Positions 1 to 12,259 of a stretch of 64,000 bases of DNA are shown in pieces. The notes under the pieces are model-generated. The model was not told the origin of the DNA and did no database searches. It saw only the letters and a program-made list of their open reading frames with translations. The DNA is taken from positions 14,446,735-14,510,734 of the forward strand of contig NC_057769.1 in assembly GCF_010389155.1 (NCBI RefSeq). Direction: 5' to 3'. The DNA is from Erigeron canadensis (Eukaryota; Streptophyta; Magnoliopsida; Asterales; Asteraceae). The position numbers were made by a program, and so were the translations under genes. Positions within the stretch are counted from its first letter, which is position 1; every line of letters starts with the position of its first letter.

Positions 1-1608
1 AAGATAAAAAAAAAAAAAAAAAAAAAAAACTAGTCGTATAAGAAAAGTATAGATTTCCTAGATGGTCGCAACATTCATGGAAGGAAGGTCTTCAAAAAAA
101 GTCAAAACAAATCCAAGAAAGAACAACAACATTCGATCTACATTTTCTTGGTTGATAATATCCTGTTCTGCTCTCCTCTCCTCTCCTCTCCAAGGTTCAG
201 ATTCTTATGTAAATCTTTCATCTTTTTGTTTTACTAATACTCATAATTTATCAATTATTCCCTAATTATATATACGATTATAATAATAATAAATATGTAT
301 ATGTATGCGTTTCTTGATTAAGATTTGGGGTTTTATATAATTCCAATGTATTCTACTTGGAAACCCATTTCTTTCGCAGTACAATAAATTCCCCTAAATC
401 AGCATTCTGTTATTTTTTGTGTTTAGTTCGGATTTTGTAATTTGAGAAATAAATGTTATAAAAACACCCCATATTTTGCGCATTCATCATGAATTATGCA
501 AGAAAATATAATAATGTCTTTTGATTGTTAAGACAAGTATCAGGTTATCGTAGTTGTATAAATTATGCATCTTCGACATGATTTATTCTTATATTTATTA
601 TTATCATTAACTTATATAGTTAGTTAAGAATGATTTGACGTGAGGTGCAGAGTTTGATCATGAAGCAATTAGTTGGTCCTTGTTCTACATGTGTATAGCT
701 TTGCGTTTGGCCGATCTTTGATAAGCTCATTATTTGGCTTATAAGCTTATCATTTAATTTTAAGTCATGATATGCTTATAAGCCCAAAAGTAAACATAAA
801 AAATGAGCTTATCAAAGATAAACCTAACCCTAGAACCTTCAAAATAAGCCAAGTCAAACACCCCGAAAAAGAAGAAAACATTCAATCTATGTTTTGATGT
901 TGTAGTGACGTGGCTGGACCTACATTAAAGATTAGGTGCGCATTAGCATAACATGGAATATATTGTATATATGTATATTATATATATATATATGGTAGTG
1001 TACACTTTATAAGAGATAGAATAAATGGCAATTTGTTATAGCGGGGAATACCCTTAGTAGAAAATTTTGGATTCGCTTATGTTGAAAGTTAAGAGTATAC
1101 AAGTTGTAAAGTTTGTTACTTCCACATCATTTTTGTCATCTTACAAGTTGGATGCTAAAATGTTGAATTTGGCATTGCATGGTACAATGGCTCAACTAAA
1201 AGGTTGCAACATGTCGATATTGAAAGCTTACGGCGAAGTCTTGTGATATTCTTATTTGTCTCTGGGATGGGCCTATTTGGACCAGGGCATACCAAGTGTT
1301 CCCATGTTTTTCGCATAAGTTCGTACATTCAGTCTGCACTATGAGAAAGAATATCAGCTTTTCTTCCACTCAAATTCTTAAAAGGACTCCAAGTTCTAAT
1401 GTGGTAACAAAATGCATCTGTTGCTATTTATTTCACAAATCGTAGTTAGAGGCAAACATGTGAACAGAATCGAAAATATTTTAATAGTTGGTTCCCATTT
1501 TAGTAAATCAAAGAAATATCTGCAAATATCATTTAACATTCAATCGTGTCCTTAACAGCCTCATGTTATTGTTTATCCAAATTAGCATACTATCGCATAT
1601 CTTCTATT

Positions 1609-1640
<32 letters not shown>

Positions 1641-2315
1641 GTAATATTTGCATCTTTTTTAGATTATAATAACGTGAAATATGACAAATTGGGGATATAT
1701 AATCATGTAACAAACATAAAATAACTCATGCTGAATAATACTTGTGTGTTTTTTAAGCTCTGGACATGTGTTTCCTTGATCATGCCTTTATATGCACTGA
1801 AAAGCTTAGGTTCATATCATAAATGATTGTTATTATTATTATTATTTTTATTACGGTTCCTATCAATCTACCGTTTATTATTATTTTTATTATCCTCTAT
1901 TTTGGTTTCCTGTAACATTTGTATTTGTTCAGTATATATATATATATCACATTTTATCAATTCTGACCTGCTCTTAGTCAGTCATATCTTAAATGTCTTT
2001 AATCATTTACAATCTTTATTAAATTAAAGCTTCGATCATTCAAACTATGAATTTATGCTCATCATTGTTTCATTTTTCCTTTAGAAGTACTGTTCAGTAA
2101 ATTTTGTGACTTGATGGCACTTTAATTTAATCTAATTTTTAAATTTAAACTGGTAAATTAGTTGCTTTGTTTCCACTTTTCTTCCTGATATATATATGGT
2201 TTTACATTTACGTACATGTTAAATTATTGATTTATTACATCAAATCATGGATTTGTTTCTCTTAGATACATTGTTAACTTATGGATTCAAATTATATGTT
2301 ATAATGGTTGAGTAG
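1..2315. other. Upstream region of the OCT7-like gene, no coding exon seen
   Basis: Noncoding, AT-rich flank with a poly-A run at 9-29 and a poly-T run at about 1612-1640. A CTCCT-type pyrimidine microsatellite (about 171-190) is followed by CCAAG/GTTCAG near 191-200, which could be the 3' border of an untranslated first exon. The coding start at 2316 is directly preceded by GAGTAG, a possible acceptor, so a 5'-UTR intron of about 2.1 kb is possible but unproven. Apart from the foldback element at 701-864 I see nothing else in it. Confidence 0.4.
701..864. mobile_element. Small foldback MITE-like element
   Basis: A 16-bp perfect inverted repeat (TCTTTGATAAGCTCAT at 715-730, its complement at 803-818) lies inside looser outer arms beginning TTGCGTTTGGC and ending CAAACACCCC. 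The middle is made of shorter GCTTATAAGC-type palindromes. Size and shape fit a non-autonomous DNA transposon, perhaps hAT-like from the GTGTTTGGC-like ends. I could not fix a target-site duplication. Confidence 0.5.
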
Positions 2316-5300
2316 ATGAGTGATGAGAGCCGAACCTACACGGTGGATGATGCACTTACAACTGTTGGCTTTGGGAAATTCCAAATTCTTGTCCTTGCGT
2401 ATGCAGGGATGGGTTGGATTTCAGAAGCCATGGAGATGATGCTTCTTTCTTTTGTGGGACCAGCAGTTCAGGCTGCATGGAATCTTTCCTCTCATGAAGA
2501 GAGCATGATAACCAGTGTGGTCTTTGCTGGCATGTTAGTTGGAGCTTATTCGTGGGGTGTTGTTTCGGATAAACATGGAAGGCGGTATAATCTCTATCCA
2601 TTATTCCATTCATTATACTATATCCTAATTGCGCCTAACTCTTAATGTATCCATGGAGTTAGAAATTTTTACCAATATACTTATCTATGAAAAGGTCAAT
2701 ATGTTTATTTTACCAAATGGGCCAAACAAAAATATTACTTTAGAATGAAAAAGGTCAACTGGATGACAGCTTTACGCCTTTACTATAGTGTGATTCTAAT
2801 TTTTGGACCCTCCAAATATGCTTTATTCAGCCATTAACATTAGTTTGCAATCATACTTAATGAATTATTGTTTATGAAAAAAATATAAAGGTGAACAAGG
2901 AAGTGTTATGGATTAACCCAAAATGAACAGTTTTGACTCACTAAAAACTTACTGTTTAGATGCCTTACCCAATTTGCCACCTGCCCACCTATAATTATCA
3001 CATTGAATCCATTAGGTTACTTTTATAAGAGCATTAGTTATCTTAATTTTGTTCTAACATCATTGGCAACCATCAAAATATTCTTGAGAATACACCGCTA
3101 TAATTTACCAAATTTAGCTTTACTCAATATATATATATATATTATATATATGTAGGGAAAAATGACATTAGTATATGTATATATTACTGATATCCTGGTT
3201 CTCTTTTTTATACAGGAAAGGATTCCTTATTACTGCAACAGTTACTTCCACTGCTGGTTTTCTTAGTGCTTTAGCCCCCAACTATTATTTTCTACTTATT
3301 CTTCGCTGTCTTGTTGGCATTGGTCTGGGAGGTGGGCCTGTACTCTCTTCTTGGTTTCTAGAGTTCATCCCTGCTCCTAGCAGAGGCACCTGGATGGTCG
3401 TATTTTCTGCTTTTTGGACTGTCGGAACTATTTTTGAGGCTTCGGTGGCATGGGTATGTTTCAGTTATAAAATGGATAGCTTTTATGTACAGACAGATCA
3501 GGGCTGGGTCTACTTGCAACACTTTTCAGGGTTTATATATTTGAATTACTTTGTACTGAATTTTTTAAATTTTTTTTTGTAATGAAATTATAATGTTATA
3601 CTTTCAAACAAAATGACATTGCAATATAGGACGTCATGTTTAGGGACCTTTGACCCGTTAAACCCATATAATGTTTATAGATCCTATTTGACCCTAATAT
3701 ATCCTATACATTTCGAACCAACCTATTTGCATCATTGCATGTAAGTGGGTTAAATTGCCGCCTGTAACTTTATGCCGACATAATTCTTATTTTAGTCTTA
3801 TCTGATATATTCTCTGTTCTGTTGTAGTTTGTGATGCCAACATTGGGATGGAGATGGTTACTTGCATTCTCATCTCTTCCTTCATTATTGTTGCTTCTTT
3901 TCTATCGGGCAGTCCCTGAATCTCCAAGATATTTATGCTTAAAAGGAAGGACAACTGAAGCGTTTATAATCTTAGAAAAAGTTGCCAAAACTAACGGGCA
4001 GCCACTTCCACCTGGCATTCTTGTTTCTGATCACGAAATCGAGTTAAATGAAAAATCAACTGAATCAGAAGATGCACATCTACTCCCCCAAAATAAATTC
4101 ACTGATGAAAGGCCTGAAATCACTGACCATAGTAAAAAAGATGCCTCGACCTTTGCTCTGCTCTTTTCACCTGAATTAATCAAGCCGACCCTACTTTTAT
4201 GGGTGGTTTTCTTTGGGAATGCTTTCTCGTATTACGGCCTGGTTCTTCTTACTACAGAGTTGCATAATGGGCGTAATACTTGTGGGCCAACTGAATATCA
4301 ACCTCAACATGAGGAAGTTAGCTATAAAGATGTTTTCATCACTAGTTTTGCTGGTATGCTTACGCATTTCTTCGATTTCGTTTTATAAGAAGTGGGAAAG
4401 CAGGCCCGAGGTTTGGCAAACGGGTTTGGGTCACAATAGCAATTTTGGGTGGAATGCCGGTTTGGGTTGAACCTAATAAGATTGTCTAAATTTTTATAAA
4501 TGTTACATAAACAGTTAGTGTGTCGAATACACAAAGCTACATTTGTTTCAATACTAGTCTAATTTTTTGAATAAGTTTAATTTAGGTGGTTTTAGGTTAT
4601 ATAAATGTACTTTAGGAAACTTTCACGACTTGAATTGTTTCAAGAAAAATTCTAGTTTTACTCTCTAGAAATACAATACCCTTAGTCCACCCATATATAA
4701 GTAAAGGGAAGTGATTTGTGCACAAATTACTTAACATACCATGACTAATATTTATTTCTAGTGTTTGAAATAAATTTAATCGTGGACAAGTAACCTTAAT
4801 GGGTATAAGTTGCCTCCTCTAGTTTTATATACCATGTTGATCATGGAAATGTTGTTACAGTTTAATATGTGCTTGTATTGTGGAAGATGGCTGAGTACAT
4901 TTACCTTTGATTTGCTTCAAGAGTTCCCGGGACTTCTAATATCAGCATTTACAATCGATAAGCTTGGTCGTAAGCGCTCAATGTCAACAATGTTCTTCCT
5001 CTGCTGTATTTTCTTGCTGCCTTTGGTATTCCATCAACCTCAAGCTGTGACCACTGGTCTTCTGTTTATGGCTCGGATATGCATCACCACTACCTTCACG
5101 GTGGTTTACATCTACGCCCCCGAGGCAAGTTTTTAAACGTGAAATCTTTTTTTTTTGAATATGGATTATTTTTTGGATGCGTTGACCAAATAACCTTTTT
5201 GTCCCCGTTTTCAATTATTACTATGCAACTTTCTAATAGAACACTTTTGGAGGTCTTATGCATTAATAGAAAATAGTTGTCTGAATCCCGAACTCTTTTC

Positions 5301-5764
5301 TTTTTTAATAGTAAATATATCTTTTTGTAATTTTACATAAGTTCAATTATCTTGGAGAAAACTCATATCTGGTTACCGTGTATGAAAATTCCTGTTTCAA
5401 CCCAAACCCAATACTCAACTCATCTGACCCTTCCAGTTGCCACATCTAACGTACATATAACTTAGTCTTGAAGTAGAACATTCAACTCATAAGTTCGTAA
5501 CTGCATTTGTTGCAGATATATCCAACATCGGTGAGAACAACAGGTGTCGGTGTGGGCAGCTCGGTGGGACGAATAGGTGGAATGATCTGTCCTCTGGTAG
5601 CAGTTGGTTTAATACATGGATGTCATCAGACTTCAGCGATCCTACTTTTCGAGTTTGTTATTTTTGTTTCAGGTGTTTGTGTGCTACTTTTTCCATTTGA
5701 AACAAGTGGTCGTGAGCTCACTGATGCTACTGCTCCAGAAAAGGTGAGTACAGTAGCAGCGTGA
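2316..5764 (+). CDS. OCT7: Organic cation/carnitine transporter 7-like MFS transporter (nicotinate transporter type)
   Basis: Join 2316-2584, 3216-3453, 3828-4353, 4922-5124, 5516-5764. The exons give 494 codons plus stop, against about 500 residues in Arabidopsis OCT7 (At3g13050), described as a plant NiaP-type nicotinate transporter. All exon phases agree. Visible major-facilitator features are [10 protein letters not shown] at residues 81-90 in the TM2-TM3 loop, GIGLGGGPV in the exon-2 membrane segment, PESPRYL at 199-205 before a long charged cytosolic loop, DKLGRKRS in exon 4, and the conserved [17 protein letters not shown] stretch in exon 5. The start is chosen because [14 protein letters not shown] matches the family N-terminus. 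Intron 3 uses an AAG acceptor (4921) and intron 4 has a GC donor (GAG/GCAAGT at 5125). All expected exons are present and I see no disruption. Plasma-membrane location is family knowledge. The exact substrate here is inferred. Confidence 0.92.
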
Positions 5765-7302
5765 AACATCAACCGATCTCGTTGTAGAATGAGTGTCTTT
5801 GACCCATGACATCAGACACTACATTTTTTTTCTGTTAGTGGAAAAATGAATGGTAGGAAAAGAAAAAACACACCCCGTACGGGGTATACGTCTCATTACT
5901 AGACATCAGTTCATTTATCTATTATTATCACAAGACATCATCTCATTATTATTAATTTTATTGTAATGTAATATGTCAAAATAGTAAAAAGGTTGTATCC
6001 TACGTTATAATTTACTAGTATTATTAAGAAAATCCATTTGCATTTCGTCCTTTTATATTGTTTTAACAATAATAGTGTTTAACAAAACTCGCAAAGCAAA
6101 ATTAAATTAAATGATAGAGATAAGAAAAGAGAACGAGTTGATTGCAAATGTCATCATGTACTAATTAGGGGATTGGTAGGGGATATTTTCAAAGAAAGTA
6201 GAATGTTCTTAATTTGAAACAATTACCTTGAGAAACCAAACCATCGTATCATCACTTATTTCAGAGTCTTTTGAAACGTCGATACTTCTAAAAAATGCTT
6301 TATATTTATCTTTTATTTTTGGGGGAAAAAAATGCTTTCACTAATAACAACTAACAAGGTGTTAGAATATTACATCCCATATAACGACCCACTTAGATAC
6401 AATAATCATTGAAGCCCATAGTTCTACTATGATATTAAATACTGAAACTATAAGTGCATTTCACTGGGAAGTTCCACGATGACACCGTGACATTCGAAGT
6501 CACAAGCATGAGTGTGATTTCATAATGTTTCTCATTAGGAGCGTGCTAGCAACTTTAGTACCCTGAAATTTAAGATAATTCCAACATGTTAACCTCATAT
6601 ATATAAACAAGGTTTAACGAAAATAAAAATGTTTTTATAAGCTTTCATGTGTATTTTTGTAAAAAGAGTTGACAAGCACTATAACAATAACAATGCCAGT
6701 TTATGATCATAATTCAAATTAAACACAAAAAGACTTGAAGAGTTGAAGGTATGGAATCAAAGTAAGGTTTTGAGCAAAATCATCACCCCTTTTAGTTTGA
6801 AAAACCTTAAGTTTTGCTTGCAAAAATCCTTTAGAAACTGTTACAGAAGCTGAGTGATGTTTAAGGGTAAAGTTATCCTTAAATTACCGTGGGTTAATTT
6901 CGTATTGGAAATGAAGATAAAATGTTTAGACTTGTTGGCGATTCCCATTTGGTGTGAAGTGTCACAGTTGCTTCATGTCACCAAGTGTATTTGAGAGGTG
7001 TTTATGTGTGTTTTTCATTAATCTCTTTAGAATATAAGTTGGGAATATTTATAGGGCCTAAAGGAAGGATCGAGAAATTGGTCCCCTTTAGCATGACGTT
7101 TGTTAGTCAGAGGCCGTTATTCGGTGTGGCTTATGGTTTAACAAACTTCGTCTTATTGTCGAGTGAAGACAAAAGGTCTGAGTTTTGCCTCCAAGCATAC
7201 GTCTTGCCTCCAAGCATACGTCATTCATAGTACAGATGTCTTGGTGAATCCGTGGGCTTGTTAAGCATTTTGGCGTACCTCTGGCGGTGTGTTCGGGCCC
7301 TA
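5765..7302. other. Downstream flank, noncoding
   Basis: AT-rich sequence after the transporter stop codon, presumably with its 3' UTR. CACCCCGTACGGGGTAT at about 5871-5887 contains a small GC palindrome. A 20-bp direct duplication of CTTGCCTCCAAGCATACGT lies at about 7184-7222. From about 6985 the sequence resembles retroelement LTR or leader DNA and becomes less AT-rich, but I cannot assign it to a family. No gene is supported. Confidence 0.4.
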
Positions 7303-7452
7303 ATTGGTGAAATAGGCTCCGACCCAATAAGTGGATGTTACCCTTAAGCTTATTTGGTGAAATAGGCTCTGGTCATTTCAATGTATATTATTCCTAAACC
7401 TATTTGGTGAATTAGGTTCCGGCCAAGTTAATGGATATTAACCTTAAGCCGG
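7303..7452. repeat. Three tandem 50-bp repeats
   Basis: The phrase TTGGTGAAATAGGCTC recurs at 7303, 7353 and 7403 (third copy TTGGTGAATTAGGTTC), so the period is 50 bp. Each unit continues with a GGCC/GACC segment, an AATGGATATTA-like segment and CCTTAAGC. The copies are diverged by substitutions. They abut the Copia LTR remnant on its outer side. Confidence 0.75.
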
Positions 7453-7545
7453 CTTAAGGGAGGGTATATCATCAAGCCCCCCAGCTTAGCATTGCTAGTT
7501 GAGAGTCCCGATAACGTATAGATCATTAACGAGATTGTATGGTTA

Positions 7546-8196
7546 TGTTGAGAGTGCGAAATCCTCTCAAGATAACTTTGATTATATTTGTTTAATCAAT
7601 ATTATCAATACGCAATAACACAAACGAATAGCCTCCAAACAATCTGCAAGATGCACTTTGTTTCTAGGCTAGAATAATCAATAGAACACACACAATGAAA
7701 TCAGTTCTCTGCTCAAAACTCTCGACTGTGTATTGTATGACCGAAAAACCTTCCTCATTGTTTAGGGTTATCTGTTTATATAGTCATAACAAATTATGTA
7801 CTATGATGGGCTAAACATTTACACAACCCATATTGAGCCCACTCATAAACTCTCTGTCCATTCGTAGAATTTAGTTAGCATGACACAAATTCTGTACTTC
7901 ATATACTTGCTAAACTCTGTGCAATTTTAGTTATAAATTTCGGCCATTAACTAAACTCTCTGTGAAACAATTTAGTCATATTAAACTCTTTGCTTCATAA
8001 ACTCTTTGTGACAATATAAATTCTCTGCTTAAATTCTCTACACCTTAAACTCTCTGCACCATTAGACTCTATCAACTCATGTAAAGTCTAACCATAATAT
8101 AACTGATAATCATTTATTTAAGTTCACATTAACTTGGTGACCATCTAACTCAATCCCCAGAATTGCATTGCGACGGACACAAAACATGAACTAACA
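7546..8196 (-). mobile_element. Copia-type LTR (651 bp), minus orientation
   Basis: The segment starts TGTTGAG and ends CTAACA, i.e. short inverted TGTT..AACA termini as in an LTR. Immediately beyond 8196 lies GACTCCCCCTTGAC, which on the minus strand is the polypurine tract GTCAAGGGGGAGTC that primes plus-strand synthesis just inside a 3' LTR. The order on the minus strand is therefore RNase H remnant (11.2-11.0 kb), spacer, polypurine tract, 3' LTR. The other LTR and the gag/protease/integrase part are absent, so no target-site duplication can be tested. Confidence 0.7.
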
Positions 8197-8883
8197 GACT
8201 CCCCCTTGACCATTGCAATCTATTCTGTTAAGCTTCGATATTCATTAGTTATAAAAAACCTGCAGTAAGAGACTCCCCCTTAACTAATGATATCGGATCT
8301 ATATCAGATATCTCACGTTAAAATGAACCTGCATTAACAGACTCCCCTTAACTATTCTGACCTGATGGTCGGGGTTACCTGAACAAACAACCTCAATGGT
8401 ACTACATACACGTTGGTCCTGCACACTTGTTGAACCTGTACACTTCAAAAGTTTGATCAGATTCAAAAAATTGTAACATAATGATTAATGGAAATCTACA
8501 AGTATACTAGATAAACCAGATTGTAGTATATTGCACTTCTCCACGAATCTCTCACTTGTACATAGTCATCAAATAAAAATATTAAGCATGAATATTTTTA
8601 TCTCTTGATCGTGTACGTCACAAGCAATATCCTAACACTTTGTCACAACAGAATCCAACTTTTCACATATCTCGGATCTCATTCACTATAGATCAAAACG
8701 GTGATCTGCACGCTATATAAAAAAAACTTGCTAAAAGCATTAATCACCTCTAAAGTTACTTCAAGTTACGCATCAGCACCAATAACTATAAACTGTCTTA
8801 AGATTGGGATCTTGAGAATCCATCTGCCTCATAAGTACTAGGAGTCACTGTACTCGATCTAGCCTTCTCTGACTCCCCTTGAG
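8197..8883 (-). repeat. Cluster of repeated polypurine tracts next to the Copia LTR
   Basis: Read on the minus strand, AAGGGGGAGTC-like purine tracts occur at 8197-8210, 8271-8283, 8340-8351 and 8871-8883. Three are followed by GTTA/CTTA and similar sequence. Multiplied polypurine tracts upstream of the 3' LTR are a known hallmark of the Sirevirus (SIRE/Maximus) genus of Copia elements. Assignment to that genus is inference. Confidence 0.55.
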
Positions 8884-11022
8884 CAAAAGCAACAACTTGG
8901 ACAAATTCTATAGCTCACCAATGTATCGGGCTGCAACGGAATCATGAGCTGGATCGTTATCATTCCAAACCTTAAGCATTAATCACTTTTGCAACTCGGA
9001 TCATCCTCATCTCCCCTATGAGCTAAGAATTTTCTGAATCTCTCAAGACGGTTAAACACAAGAAGTTATGGTTGTGCACCCCTACTATATATGAAAGTTA
9101 TCAAATAAAAATATCAAAAATTGAATATTATTTATCTCTTAACTTAATACATCCAAAACAATTAATCACTCAATTTAATTGTATTCAACTAAAACCATTC
9201 GAGCCAAAATCTGTAAGAACACACAAAAGGTGTAAGATCTACACAAGCTTGTATAAAAATCACAAATTATGCAAGAATCACGAAAATAAAATCAAAAATA
9301 CACAAACTCTTTTCCCTTTTTCTTGTTCATTATATCATATCTTCAGCTCAAAATCCATCACTTAATATCAAGTGACATAAAACGAAAAAGCTTTCTTGGT
9401 AACAATTAAATTCCATCTAAAGCTTAATCTGCACACTCAACAAACTGATTAACGCATAAAAAATTCAACTAAGAATCTAAAAACAACTACCAAAACATAC
9501 TTCAACAGTCTTAATAACCAACAATCTAATGAAAGATATAAGGTAGAGTCATTATCACTGTCAAGCATAGAACAACTTTCGAAATTTTTATTGGAAATCT
9601 CAAAATTTTTGACTTCTCCAAGAACAAAAAAAAAAATCATTTTCTAAACTTAAACAAATTAATGTCCGTATTATAAAATCTTCTTTTAACAAGATACTTC
9701 AAGCAACAAAGTCTTGTATAATCCAATTAAGCACCATATAACCGACAATGTAATCATCAGATGCTAAACAAATCTCTCGTGCAATAAGAACCCTTTTGAC
9801 ACAACTGACTGACACTACAATAAAAAGATTTAAATGATAGAACAAAAATAAAGATAAAAATTAAATAAAAACTTTAAATCTAGAACTACAACTATAGAAT
9901 TTTTTATTTAAAAGATTTAAGTTTTTTGCTGATTAGATTAGTTTAGCAATTACATAAGCCTGTGGGTGAGAAATAATTCTCTTATTATTAGTTATGAACA
10001 GTGACCAAACAACGATTACCGGTATGTTGGTCCTCTTACTCGGTACAGCTTCCTTTAGATGTGGCACTTTCGTATTACTTGAGCCAAGGATAGTCACCTT
10101 GTAACCTAGTATGTTACTCATGCCACACTTTAGTTTGCGGACTTATGTGACCTACATTCAGATATACTTCCATAATCGACACAAGCACTAAGATAACACA
10201 TATTCAATATATATTCAAAAACTTCATTGAACAAACCATGAGACACTTTTTAGATTATAACATTTAATATCTTGTGATTTAACTTTATTTGCTTTTGCAT
10301 TTTATTATATATAAGGAACCCGTGATTTTCTATGAGACCCATGTAGCGAACTTTCTGACAACCTATCCCAAGTTGGAAGCTTTAAGTAGGCTAGGTATAC
10401 AAAGACACCCCAAGAACATACTTGTCCGAATCTCAAAGACCACATTAGCCCCTTAATTACTTTCATTTCATTTGCATAAACAGAAAAACAATATCACATT
10501 ATACTTTCATGCTCATGGTTTCTAGAGGTTTTTGCATATATACTGAATTTATCCTATAATAATGCTAGATCTTTCATAGAATTTAAGGACTAGATCAATT
10601 CATTTATGAAAATCAAGCATTCTCAGCCATATATCTGAATATGTTTCCTACAAAAACATTGTATAAATATAAATTCAGATTTAAGGAAACCTTGGTACTT
10701 TGTGCCTACTGATACATCCTAAATTGCAATCATTGAATTGAGCAGTTATATTACAATTAAGCAGGCTTAAACGCTAAAAATATCGTCACATCTAGTCTTC
10801 TGAATGCATCAACTTATCTGTCTTCATCTATTTCTTTTGTTTTCGATTTTTTTTATATTTTTTTTATTTTTCTATTTTTTTTTAATTTTCTGACACTAAC
10901 TATATACAAACTTAAACTAGACAACTCTTTTTGTAATTTTTATGACTCTAGCTATTTACAACTTAAAACTAAGACTCTTGCAAAAATAAAAATACAAATA
11001 AAAATGAAGTTCTTTGAGAGAT
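8884..11022 (-). mobile_element. Noncoding spacer of the decayed Copia element
   Basis: About 2.1 kb between the RNase H remnant and the polypurine cluster, without a credible reading frame. Sirevirus-type elements often have a long region here, sometimes with an envelope-like gene. I recognise no such gene. A pyrimidine-rich stretch lies at about 10832-10895. Internal insertions cannot be excluded. Confidence 0.4.
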
Positions 11023-11223
11023 CTATTCGGCATTCTTCATACCATTAAGAAGAATTAGTGTTTCAAAACGAGACTTATCTAATGCTTTAGTATATATGTT
11101 AGCTAAGTTGTAATCCGATGTAACCTTTTCCAAATTAATTAACTTCTTCTGAGCACAGTGACGTAAAAAATGACCTCTAATATCAATATGTTTGGTACAA
11201 AACGGATGAGATGCGCATCTCAT
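11023..11223 (-). pseudogene. Copia polyprotein C-terminus (RNase H end), truncated
   Basis: The 66 residues contain TKHIDIRGHFLRH, the signature of Copia RNase H ends (usually TKHIDIRYHFIRD), followed by NLANIYTKALDKSRFE and NGMKNAE, the usual extreme C-terminus of plant Copia polyproteins. Reverse transcriptase, integrase and gag are missing upstream. Homology stops at the 32-bp palindrome at 11199-11230. This is the only coding trace of the element whose LTR lies at 7546-8196. Confidence 0.85.
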
Positions 11224-11230
11224 CCGTTTT
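11199..11230. repeat. Perfect 32-bp palindrome at a truncation point
   Basis: AAAACGGATGAGATGC is followed at once by its exact reverse complement with no loop. It sits exactly where the Copia RNase H frame loses homology, so it probably marks a rearrangement junction and not a control site. Confidence 0.8.
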
Positions 11231-11373
11231 TTCTCCCCTATATTTATAGGGTCATTTGTCCATTTGTTTTATTGTTTTCCAAAATCCTCTTTACATCTCT
11301 TCCCCTCTTTTTTTTTTAGATCCGTAGTCGTCGGAACCTTTTAGCTCAATCTTTCCCAGTTGTGTTCTTCTAC

Positions 11374-11405
<32 letters not shown>

Positions 11406-11441
11406 GAATGTGGGTAATAGGAGGGATCTACATATCTAGTT
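11231..11441. other. Short leader-like stretch with a TA microsatellite
   Basis: Pyrimidine-rich sequence followed by an uninterrupted (TA)n run of about 27 bp (11378-11404). It precedes the frame of the dead Transposase_28-type gene. No other feature is seen. Confidence 0.4.
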
Positions 11442-12117
11442 TTGTACCAAGATCTCTTAGAACTTTTATTAGTGTTAGGTTTCCCCCTGGGTATGGTGTT
11501 TGCAGCGACCATCGAAAAAACTATTAAGGCGGTTCAGGCCGGTAAAATTGGACTTTATTTTGGCATGTTTGAGTTGGGAAACGTGTGTCTTCCCTTTACC
11601 GATTTCTTCTTGAGTGTGTTGAAACACTTTAGGTGTCACATATCCCAGATTACTCCCTTTGGGGCCTTACGTATTACCATGTTTGAAGCATCATGTAGGG
11701 CTCGTGATAGGGAGCGTACTGTTGGGTTCTTTCGCAAGTTCTTTCGGTTTGGTAGTACCGGAGATTGGTATACAATAGAGAAGAGGCCTGGTTGTGGGTT
11801 ACCATAATGCATTTACGGTGTGAAAGAGTCCGTCAAGGATTGGAAGCCTAGATTCTTTTACATGGATTCGTCTATTATTGATCCGACGTATCGGGTTGTT
11901 CCCAATATGAAAGTGGAGGCTCGTGGTACTTTACACGAAGGTGCCTATAAAGTGTGATCCTGTCTTTTTGAAATACCTATATAGGCCCGCCATCCGGAGC
12001 CGTATCCTACCCAAGCCTATTCTATATTTGGCCAAGTTAAAGCCAGTATGGGAGTACCATCCTGCTATTCCTCTTATTTGCAGCTCTGACGGGAAGTGTA
12101 CGGACTCCGCGGACTAA
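11442..12117 (+). pseudogene. Transposase_28-type ('putative gypsy-type transposon') gene remnant
   Basis: The open part (11442-11807, 121 codons) reads like the plant domain Pfam calls Transposase_28: GKIGLYFGMFELGNVCLPFTDFF, then LKHFRCHISQITPFG, MFEASCRARDRE and FFRKFFRFGSTGDWYTIEKR, in the usual order. The similarity continues past the stop at 11805-11807 in another frame (VKDWKPRFFYMDSS at about 11825-11870) and again toward 12117, so stops and frameshifts have killed it. These genes are usually carried by transposons or are orphan copies. Their biochemical role is not established. Confidence 0.65.
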
Positions 12118-12224
12118 TCGTTTTCTTTGTGTTTGGGATGTTATGTTTTCTAATAGATTGTATACTACTTTTTCCTTCATTATTTCCTTCCTCTGTCCTC
12201 TTCCTATTACTTCTTTTTTTTTTC

Positions 12225-12259
<35 letters not shown>

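Noticed and set aside
1488..1724. Open frame through the poly-T run
   Set aside because: A poly-Phe stretch from a homopolymer; no codon structure beyond base composition.
9072..9365. 97-codon plus-strand frame inside the Copia spacer
   Set aside because: Lys/Ile/Asn-rich with no motif and opposite in strand to the element. Could not be linked to an envelope-like gene.
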